From positions 1 through 7,942 of the forward strand of contig JAUWTY010000050.1 in NCBI GenBank assembly GCA_030614485.1: DNA of 7,942 nt, read 5' to 3'. Position 1 is the first letter of the stretch, and every line of letters begins with the position of its first letter. Below the pieces are notes generated by a model, which worked only from the letters and a program-made list of their open reading frames with translations, was not told where the DNA came from and ran no database searches. This document shows positions 1 through 5,859 of the stretch, in pieces. The position numbers and the translations under genes are program-made. This DNA is from Methanosarcinales archaeon (GTDB taxonomy: Archaea; Halobacteriota; Methanosarcinia; Methanosarcinales; Methanocomedenaceae).

Positions 1-1749
1 TATAGTGAACGTCTGTTCCACAAACTCGAAGAAGAATACCATGAGCTCGAGCTTACCAAAAACTTCCTTGATACAGTGCTTGAAGATATCGTTGATGGTG
101 TAATGGTAATGGACACGGACATGAAAGTTATCTATTGCAACAAGAGGATGCAAAAGATGATGGGCTGTGACTACTCGCCTGGAAAAATGCCACCAGATGC
201 ACAACATACACCATGTATACCTGATATGGCCTATGCTTCACATGAGCCCTTTGAGATCGAATCGGTCAATAAAAAGGATGAAACAGTATATCTTGAAGGA
301 ATTATCTCCCCAACAAAAGAAGAGAGCGGTGCATTAACAGCTCATATTGGTGTGTTCCGTGATATTGCCGAGCGCTACCATACACAGGCAGAAATCAATA
401 AGAGAAACAAGGAAATTGCCACATTATATGAACTAAACAGGATGTTTTGTGGATGTTTAAAATCTGATGTACTAATTGAAAATGCATTTAATCAAGTCAT
501 TAAAATAATGGATGTTGAAAGCGCCTGCTTCTATTTGGTTAAAGGGGACGATAAAAAAGCAAAAGTTCAATTTTGCAAAGGTCGGCCGAAGAAATTTTTT
601 AACCTTATAAAACAGCATTTACCAGATAATCCTTCTATTCATGAAGCCATCACAGCTAAAACACCGGTCATTTTTTCGCCACTTTCTGCGCGCATCCCTG
701 ATATAACCGAATCTGAACAAGAACTTATTGGAAGCCGTATCGTTACCCTTCAATTGAGGTCCGGTGAGAAGGTAATTGGCTTAATCGATATGATGGTATC
801 TCCATATAAGGAGATTGATAGCGATGATATCTCCCTGCTTGAAAAAATTGGTATGCAAGTGGGTGTAGCTCTTGAGAATTTCCTTATATATGAGGTGCTT
901 CAAGCTGAAGTTACCGAACGCAGGCAAACTGAAAAAGAATTGAAGAAATATTGCGACAGCCTTGAGGTATTAGTGGAAGAGCGTTCAACCCAACTGCAAA
1001 TTGCAAATCAGGAACTTCAGGAAGCAAACATATCTCTTCAAGAACCGGACAAGCTCAAGAGCATATTCCTGTCCTCTATCAGCCATGAACTGCGCACCCC
1101 CCTCACATCCATCATCGGATTCACCGATATAATCCTGAAAGGGATGACAGGGGATATCACAGATGAGCAGCACAACCAGTTGACTTTAGTCTTCAACAGC
1201 GGGCAGCACCTGCTTAGCCTTATCAATGATATGCTGGATATCAGCAAGATCGAAGCGGGCAAGATAAGCCTTGCCCCGGAAAGTTTCCTTCTGGATGAAG
1301 ATATCAGTGAAGTGAGTAGGTCAATGGACAAAATGGTGACTGATAAAGGGCAAAAGCTCAGTATCAGTGTGCCGCCAGATGTACTAATGTTCCATGACAA
1401 GCAAAGATTCAACCAGATATTGATCAATCTTATTGGTAATGCCATCAAATTCACGAATAAAGGGTCCATTGATATCTCAGGCAAGAAAATAGGCGATGAC
1501 ATCCATATCAGTGTTAAAGATACTGGTATCGGGATAAAAGAAGAAGATATGGACAAGCTGTTCAAACCCTTTGCCAAGATACAGATGAACACAGACCAAA
1601 CCATTGAAGGCACTGGTCTTGGACTATACCTGTGCAAGAAACTGGTGGATATGATGGGGGGGCAAATATGGGGCGAGAGTGAGTTCGGTAAGGGCAGCGA
1701 GTTCACATTTAGAATTCCGATACATTGGGTAAGTGGTGGAAATGAATAA
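1..1749 (+). CDS. PAS-GAF sensor histidine kinase, 5' end outside the window
   Basis: The frame is open from base 1, so this is the C-terminal 582 residues of a longer protein; the GTG at 76 lies inside the PAS domain and is unlikely to be the true start. Numbering from the first codon: a helical lead-in, a PAS domain at about 20-125 (core FLDTVLEDIVDGVMVMD), a GAF domain at about 131-300, a coiled coil at 302-358, then the HisKA dimerisation helix with phospho-acceptor His362 in SISHELRTPL. The HATPase domain has an N box around Asn480, G1 DTGIGI at 507-512 and G2 GTGLGL near 537-542. All catalytic motifs are intact. No transmembrane segment is visible, so a cytosolic sensor is likely; the GAF/PAS ligand cannot be told. 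It should autophosphorylate and pass phosphate to one of the receivers encoded directly downstream. Upstream domains may be missing. Confidence 0.93.
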   Translation, partial: YSERLFHKLEEEYHELELTKNFLDTVLEDIVDGVMVMDTDMKVIYCNKRMQKMMGCDYSPGKMPPDAQHTPCIPDMAYASHEPFEIESVNKKDETVYLEGIISPTKEESGALTAHIGVFRDIAERYHTQAEINKRNKEIATLYELNRMFCGCLKSDVLIENAFNQVIKIMDVESACFYLVKGDDKKAKVQFCKGRPKKFFNLIKQHLPDNPSIHEAITAKTPVIFSPLSARIPDITESEQELIGSRIVTLQLRSGEKVIGLIDMMVSPYKEIDSDDISLLEKIGMQVGVALENFLIYEVLQAEVTERRQTEKELKKYCDSLEVLVEERSTQLQIANQELQEANISLQEPDKLKSIFLSSISHELRTPLTSIIGFTDIILKGMTGDITDEQHNQLTLVFNSGQHLLSLINDMLDISKIEAGKISLAPESFLLDEDISEVSRSMDKMVTDKGQKLSISVPPDVLMFHDKQRFNQILINLIGNAIKFTNKGSIDISGKKIGDDIHISVKDTGIGIKEEDMDKLFKPFAKIQMNTDQTIEGTGLGLYLCKKLVDMMGGQIWGESEFGKGSEFTFRIPIHWVSGGNE

Positions 1750-2104
1750 GAAAATATTAGTCGTGGAAGATAATGCGACAAATATGTACCTTATAACCTA
1801 TATCCTTGAGAAGAAGGGATATACTGTGGTACAGGCAGCGAACGGCCGGATGGCACTGGACCTTGCCCAATTGGAAGAACCTGTTATGGTCTTGATGGAT
1901 ATCCAGCTGCCTGACATTAATGGTCTTGAGGTCACCAGGCAGCTTCGCCAGATGCCCTGTTGTGGAACCATACCCATAATCGCAGTCACGTCATTTGCTA
2001 TGTCAGGAGACAGAGAAAACGCTTTGGCTGCGGGCTGTAATGGTTATATCGAGAAGCCTATCGATCCTTTAAGATTTATTGATGAAATAAGGGAATACTG
2101 TTAA
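1742..2104 (+). CDS. stand-alone response regulator receiver (CheY-like)
   Basis: A 120-residue single receiver domain with no output domain. The acidic pocket is Glu9/Asp10, the phosphorylated residue is Asp53 (VLMDIQLPDING), and the switch Thr83 and Lys105 (YIEKPID) are present. I chose ATG 1742 because MNKKILVVEDN is the usual receiver beginning; an in-frame GTG at 1733 would add three residues. The gene overlaps the stop of the upstream kinase by 8 bases, which suggests translational coupling and a cognate pair. The variant (IQLPDINGLEVTRQLR, then FAMSGDRENALAAGCNGYIEKPI) is the DivK-like type found next to hybrid kinases, so it probably shuttles phosphate or acts by protein contact rather than binding DNA. 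Confidence 0.93.
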   Translation: MNKKILVVEDNATNMYLITYILEKKGYTVVQAANGRMALDLAQLEEPVMVLMDIQLPDINGLEVTRQLRQMPCCGTIPIIAVTSFAMSGDRENALAAGCNGYIEKPIDPLRFIDEIREYC

Positions 2105-2130
2105 AAATATAACAATCCTGAAGTGCTACA

Positions 2131-3345
2131 ATGGCGATATTGGTAGTGGATGATAGTAAAACGGACCGTATTCTGCTGACAAAAGTACTTGAAAGTGGCA
2201 GATATGAGGTCATTACTGCTGTTGATGGAAAAAACGCCCTTGAGATGATAAGGTCCGATGCACCCAATATGATCATAACCGATATCATGATGCCTGTGAT
2301 GGACGGGTTCCAGTTATGCAGGGAAGTAAAGCAAGACCCAACATTAATGAATATACCCCTGGTATTCTATACTGCCAGCTATGGAGAAAAGGATGATGAG
2401 GCACTGGCTATGAGAATGGGCGCGGCAGCCTTTATTAGGAAACCTGAAGAGCCAAAAGAAATAATAAATTTGGTTAAAAAAATATTCGAGGAATACCAGT
2501 CTGGAAAAACAGTGCCGCTACAACCTTTGATATCAGATGAAAAAGAATATCTTGCTTTGTACAGCAGTAGACTGGTCAAAAAACTGGAAGATAAATTCCT
2601 TGAACTGGAATCGGCAAATACGAAATTAGAGGTAGCCTATGATGAATTGAAATCCATTGATCGGTTGAAGGACAATATCATTTCCAATGTCACCCATGAA
2701 CTGCGTACACCCATCATGCTGGCCTGGGGTTTTCTTGAACTTGCTTTAGACGAAACAGACCTGACCAAACGTAACGAACACCTGACAAAGAGCATAGACG
2801 CCCTCAAACGCGAAGATAAGATTGTAATTGACCTTATCGAAACTGCTACCGCTGAAAGAGGACTGCTCAAACCTTTTACCGACACCATAGATTTTGGCGA
2901 GATAGTCACTGCAGCTGTTGAAAACCTTAAACCAAAGGTAACGATATATGATATTAATATTGACGTATCTTTCGATGGCGACCTCATAATACTGGGCGAT
3001 TACTACCAATTAAAGCATGTCATGATCAACCTGATCGATAATGCTATTAAATTCAATGTAAAGCAGGGTAAAGTGGAAATTAACGCAATTGAGGACAATG
3101 GACAGATTCAGGTCTGTATCAAGGACACGGGAATTGGTATACCAGAGGATAAGCTGGCAAAGGTATTTGACAAGCTATACCAGATAGAATCCGATACGAA
3201 CCGAAAATATGGTGGGACCGGCATCGGTCTTACAATCTCAAAACACATTATAGAGGGGCATGGGGGTAGCATCTGGGTTAAAAGCGAGGAAGGAGAAGGC
3301 AGTACATTTTGCTTTAATTTGCCTAAGAAACCTGAAAACAGTTGA
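2131..3345 (+). CDS. receiver-first histidine kinase (REC-HisKA-HATPase)
   Basis: A 404-residue protein. A receiver occupies residues 1-120 (Asp7/Asp8, phospho-acceptor Asp51 in IITDIMMPVMDG, Thr81, Lys104). A linker and coiled coil follow at 140-178, then HisKA with His189 in NVTHELRTPI. The HATPase domain has the N box at Asn300/Asn304, G1 DTGIGIP from 332 and G2 GGTGIGL at 361-367. All key residues are present. With the receiver at the N-terminus and no sensory domain, its input is probably phosphorylation by another kinase, most simply the PAS-GAF kinase upstream, making it the second step of a relay. It lies 26 bases after the stand-alone receiver, in the same direction, so probably in one operon. 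ATG 2131 leads straight into the receiver; no strong Shine-Dalgarno is visible. No DNA-binding domain, so the final output is unknown. Confidence 0.93.
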   Translation: MAILVVDDSKTDRILLTKVLESGRYEVITAVDGKNALEMIRSDAPNMIITDIMMPVMDGFQLCREVKQDPTLMNIPLVFYTASYGEKDDEALAMRMGAAAFIRKPEEPKEIINLVKKIFEEYQSGKTVPLQPLISDEKEYLALYSSRLVKKLEDKFLELESANTKLEVAYDELKSIDRLKDNIISNVTHELRTPIMLAWGFLELALDETDLTKRNEHLTKSIDALKREDKIVIDLIETATAERGLLKPFTDTIDFGEIVTAAVENLKPKVTIYDINIDVSFDGDLIILGDYYQLKHVMINLIDNAIKFNVKQGKVEINAIEDNGQIQVCIKDTGIGIPEDKLAKVFDKLYQIESDTNRKYGGTGIGLTISKHIIEGHGGSIWVKSEEGEGSTFCFNLPKKPENS

Positions 3346-3459
3346 ACAATATGAGAAAATGGCAATAAACCAAAAAGCATTTTGCCCACCACATTCTTCA
3401 AATAAACCCTCCTTTGAACCATTGAACATTTAAGTAGCTTAAAATAGGTGTAGTATTCA

Positions 3460-3558
3460 ATGAATGCCGAATTTTCAGAAGAATCAGATAAAATTAAATT
3501 TGAAATTGTCAATGCAGTTAACCAGGGACATGACCCGTTTTCACCATATCCTGCATGA
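3460..3558 (+). CDS. possible 32-residue small protein
   Basis: A short ORF starting MNAEFSEESDKIKFEIVNAV and ending FSPYPA, acidic and hydrophilic, not recognised. In its favour: an AGGTG Shine-Dalgarno match at 3446-3450, nine bases before the ATG, in an otherwise gene-free gap. Against: it is very short and its last 18 bases overlap the 3' end of the convergent ThiF/MoeB gene. It could also be the last remnant of a longer gene. Treat as a candidate only. Confidence 0.3.
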   Translation: MNAEFSEESDKIKFEIVNAVNQGHDPFSPYPA

Positions 3559-4350
3559 TTCACCATACAGTTCTTCCTGAATGCTGTCTATCTTGGGCTC
3601 ATCACCGCATACAGGACACTGGGGATTCTTGTGTATCTTGATCTCATCAAATGTCATGTCCAGGGCATCATAATATATCATCCTGCCAAATAGTAACTCA
3701 CCGATACCAAGCAGGTATTTCACAACTTCTGTGGCCTGGATAACACCAATAATACCGGGCAGCACACCCAGCACCCCTACTTCCTGGCCGGACGGAACCA
3801 TGTCTGGTGGCGGTGCATGTTCGAACAGGCAGCGGTAACAGGGTCCTTCTCCGGGAATTATGGTTGTAACCTGCCCCTCGAACCTGAAGATACTGCCATG
3901 GGACAGGGGGGTTTTGGTCAGCACGCAGGCATCGTTCACCATATACCGGGTAGCGAAATTATCTGAGCAGTCCACCACGATATCATAATCCTTGATGATA
4001 TCCATGATATTACTGGCATCCAGCCGCGTCTTGTAGGGTACGACCTTCACGTCTGGATTCAGTCGCTCAACGAACTCGGCTGCTGAAAGCACCTTTGGCT
4101 TATCCACGTTTCCGCCGTGTATGACCTGGCGCTGAAGATTGCTAAGGTCAACCACGTCATCATCCACAAGCCCCAGCGTGCCAACTCCGGCAGCGGCCAG
4201 GTACTGGATGACAGGAGAGCCAAGACCTCCTGCGCCGATGCACAGCACTTTTGAGTCCAGCAGTTTCTGCTGCCCTTTACCGCCGACTTCGGCAAGTATG
4301 ATGTGACGTGAGTACCGCCGTATCTGTTCTTCATTTAATCCGCCTATCAT
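3541..4350 (-). CDS. E1-like adenylyltransferase, HesA/MoeB/ThiF (UbaA) family
   Basis: A 269-residue protein of normal length for MoeB/ThiF/UbaA enzymes, which adenylate the C-terminal glycine of ubiquitin-like sulfur carriers (MoaD, ThiS, archaeal SAMPs) for molybdopterin, thiamine or tRNA sulfur transfer, or for protein tagging. Visible: Arg15 in RRYSRHI, nucleotide loop GAGGLG at 39-44, the acidic run Asp63-65, DLSNLQRQ with Arg74, Lys86, Asp130 in DCSDN, and a zinc site made by Cys171/Cys174 and Cys245/Cys248. The crossover-loop position that usually holds the catalytic Cys (PSCxExGVLGVLPG) reads PSGQEVGVLGVLPG, with Gly188, codon GGC at 3787-3789. It may therefore adenylate without forming an E1 thioester. 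ATG 4350 is preceded by AGGAG at 4361-4365. No carrier-protein gene lies beside it, so the partner is unknown. Transcribed towards the kinase cluster. Confidence 0.92.
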   Translation of the reverse strand: MIGGLNEEQIRRYSRHIILAEVGGKGQQKLLDSKVLCIGAGGLGSPVIQYLAAAGVGTLGLVDDDVVDLSNLQRQVIHGGNVDKPKVLSAAEFVERLNPDVKVVPYKTRLDASNIMDIIKDYDIVVDCSDNFATRYMVNDACVLTKTPLSHGSIFRFEGQVTTIIPGEGPCYRCLFEHAPPPDMVPSGQEVGVLGVLPGIIGVIQATEVVKYLLGIGELLFGRMIYYDALDMTFDEIKIHKNPQCPVCGDEPKIDSIQEELYGESCRIW

Positions 4351-4360
4351 CTGAATATTT

Positions 4361-4365
4361 CTCCT
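4361..4365 (-). promoter_or_regulatory. Shine-Dalgarno site of the ThiF/MoeB gene
   Basis: AGGAG on the minus strand, ten bases upstream of ATG 4350. It supports this start and implies a leadered transcript. Confidence 0.6.
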
Positions 4366-4420
4366 GGGTTGTAGTGAGATATTACCATGGGTTGTATTTA
4401 GTCTACTGAAGTATTACCGA

Positions 4421-4433
4421 TACATATATATTA
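4421..4433 (-). promoter_or_regulatory. TATA-like box of the ThiF/MoeB gene
   Basis: Minus strand reads TAATATATATGTA, a good archaeal TATA-box match. Using the usual spacing of about 25-27 bases, transcription would begin near 4400 and give a leader of about 50 bases containing the AGGAG site. It sits only 20 bases beyond the end of the transposase remnant, so it may have come with, or been placed by, that element. Confidence 0.5.
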
Positions 4434-4452
4434 TGGTGGTGACAGTTAGATT

Positions 4453-4695
4453 TTATTGGATATGTTGATGAGGAACATTGAACAATGCTTTTTCTAAGGA
4501 TTTTGACCATTTATCGGTATGGTTCTTACCACAATTTGTGCAGATACGGCTGTTGCAACCGAAATAGATGGTTAGGTCGGTACCACTATGCCAATACAGG
4601 TGCCGCCCGCATCTTTGATTATCATGCCCATTACATGAATATGATTTTATCAGGCGGCGGGCGAGATATAAGAGATTCAAGTATTGTTCTGCTGC
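4453..4695 (-). pseudogene. remnant of an IS91-type transposase zinc-binding domain
   Basis: The minus strand encodes YFGCNSRICTNCGKNHTDKW followed by SKSLEKALFNVPHQHI. This resembles the CxSRFCPSCGKxxTDxW...VPHRH signature of the N-terminal zinc domain (Zn_Tnp_IS91 type) of IS91-like transposases, recognised from memory. In full elements PHRH continues into a VFTIP-like stretch and the catalytic domain; here a TAA stop follows two codons later (4453-4455) and I find no continuation in other frames. The first zinc-ligand pair is also damaged: only a degraded CNGHDNQRCG remains. The fragment fills the gap between the gfcR-like stop and the ThiF/MoeB promoter. No terminal inverted repeats or target duplications could be identified, and its outer limits are approximate. 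Confidence 0.7.
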
Positions 4696-5313
4696 TCACT
4701 CGCCCTTGTCCACTCTTGAAACCCTTAGCATTGAACTCACAGGAACACCGTCAATGGAATCCATACCGTTCTTGTCAATCAACACAGCAATAGCAGTGGG
4801 ATTGGCCTTCCTGGATTTGAGCAGGGATATAACATTGCTAATAGTATTCCCGGTGGTGATAACATCATCCACGATAACGCAGTCCTTGCCTTCCACACTT
4901 GAGAAATTCTGGGACAACATACCTTTGTGGGACTTCTTGTTGGCTTGCTTGTTAGACTGGAACACTGCCAGTTCAACTTCTATCTCCTCGGCAATCAAGC
5001 TGGCTATTGGCACGCCGCTCAGCGCTACACCCACTACCACATCCACATTGGACTGTGACCTCTCAAGGCTCTCCAGCAGCAAATCAGTCATTGCTCCCGC
5101 TACCAGACTCAAACGCCGTGAATTCTGGCCAATACTGCTCCAATTAACATAAATATCCTTTGGGGCCTGGGATATCTCCCCTTTTTTGGAATGAGCCAAA
5201 AGCCAGGTGGCTGTATCCACTGAAACATTAAGTTCATCTGCAATCTGCCCCTCTGAAAGACCGCTCTGCTGGAGTTCAAGCGCTTTTTGAATAAGATCTC
5301 TAATGTTCTTCAT
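4696..5313 (-). CDS. gfcR: GfcR-type regulator: HTH plus PyrE-like phosphoribosyltransferase domain
   Basis: A 205-residue protein. The N-terminus (about 4-41) is a helix-turn-helix (LSEGQIADELNVSVDTATWL); residues 50-200 form a type I phosphoribosyltransferase fold with the PRPP loop CVIVDDVITTGNT at 145-157 and a PVAS-like GVPIAS loop at 100-105. This matches the archaeal 'orotate phosphoribosyltransferase-like' family, whose haloarchaeal member GfcR activates sugar-catabolism genes. The HTH argues for a regulator sensing a phosphoribosyl or nucleotide-type ligand rather than the pyrimidine enzyme PyrE. Its target in this organism is unknown; transfer of the symbol is by family only. It lies 53 bases after nob1 with its own TATA-like box, so it can be transcribed alone or with the upstream genes. 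ATG 5313 is the first start that keeps the whole HTH; no close Shine-Dalgarno is seen. Confidence 0.88.
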   Translation of the reverse strand: MKNIRDLIQKALELQQSGLSEGQIADELNVSVDTATWLLAHSKKGEISQAPKDIYVNWSSIGQNSRRLSLVAGAMTDLLLESLERSQSNVDVVVGVALSGVPIASLIAEEIEVELAVFQSNKQANKKSHKGMLSQNFSSVEGKDCVIVDDVITTGNTISNVISLLKSRKANPTAIAVLIDKNGMDSIDGVPVSSMLRVSRVDKGE

Positions 5314-5343
5314 AGCAATACCAACAATAATTCATCCTGTAAC

Positions 5344-5352
5344 AATATAAAA
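5344..5352 (-). promoter_or_regulatory. TATA-like box of the gfcR-like gene
   Basis: Minus strand TTTTATATT, centred about 35 bases upstream of ATG 5313. With usual archaeal spacing the transcript would start near 5321, leaving a leader of about 8 bases. This fits the lack of a Shine-Dalgarno site and suggests a nearly leaderless mRNA. Confidence 0.45.
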
Positions 5353-5366
5353 TTAATCCAAAACTA

Positions 5367-5855
5367 TCAATGCCCTGCCCGCCGTCTCCTTATGGCAGAA
5401 CCACATATCTGGCACTCATTGCCAGACTTCACCATTACTCCGCACCCGGTACACCTCAGCTCCCATACAATTTCTTTCGTAATCCCTGACGAACCCGCAG
5501 GCTTGAACTCCAGTTCCAGACCAGAAGCAACGTTTTGAACAGCATAATCATCGGTTATAAGAATCACCTTAGACTTTTGAGCAAGTTCCAGCGCCTTTGC
5601 AAGCACATCAATATCCGTCTCAGAGAGTACACCTGCATCCCCGGTAGATGCTGCTGCCGACACCACCTGCTCTTTGAATACACCAAGTGGCGGTTCCACC
5701 CTCAAACCCGCATCGTGCATAAGGTCGAACCTTAACCGACTGGTGCGGTCAATGATTTCATCCACCACACCGGGCACTGTCACCATAGTACAATCTGTGA
5801 AATGGACCCCCACAATAAAGCCAGATGTATCAATAACGTACACTTTATCTTCCAT
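5367..5855 (-). CDS. nob1: rRNA-maturation endonuclease Nob1 (PIN domain plus zinc ribbon)
   Basis: A 162-residue protein, the usual size of archaeal Nob1, the endonuclease that makes the final cut at the 3' end of 16S rRNA on the pre-30S particle. PIN-domain acidic residues are visible at Asp9 (YVIDTSGFI), Glu33 (VPGVVDEI), Asp81/Asp83 (ETDIDVLA) and Asp102/Asp103 (LITDDYAVQN). The C-terminal zinc ribbon uses Cys135/Cys138 and Cys148/Cys151 and ends in a basic RRRR tail. I chose ATG 5855 because MEDKVYVIDTSGF is the normal beginning and AGGTAG lies eight bases upstream; the frame stays open to 5945, but that extra 30-residue segment overlaps the preceding gene and does not resemble Nob1. It begins four bases after the stop of the membrane protein, so the two are very probably one transcript. 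Confidence 0.93.
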   Translation of the reverse strand: MEDKVYVIDTSGFIVGVHFTDCTMVTVPGVVDEIIDRTSRLRFDLMHDAGLRVEPPLGVFKEQVVSAAASTGDAGVLSETDIDVLAKALELAQKSKVILITDDYAVQNVASGLELEFKPAGSSGITKEIVWELRCTGCGVMVKSGNECQICGSAIRRRRAGH

Positions 5856-5859
5856 CTGT

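Noticed and set aside
1038..1781. Long minus-strand ORF of 247 codons opposite the first kinase
   Set aside because: It is antisense to the conserved HisKA/HATPase region and its translation is low-complexity, rich in Ser, Leu and Ile, as expected of a shadow frame.
3359..3433. 24-codon plus-strand ORF after the second kinase
   Set aside because: No Shine-Dalgarno site and no recognisable feature; the length is expected by chance.
3108..3566. Minus-strand ORF of 152 codons across the end of the second kinase
   Set aside because: It is mostly antisense to the HATPase motifs, overlaps the end of the ThiF/MoeB gene in another frame, and shows no domain.
4706..5152. Plus-strand ORF of 148 codons
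   Set aside because: It is the antisense shadow of the gfcR-like gene, whose PRPP motif and HTH are clear on the other strand.
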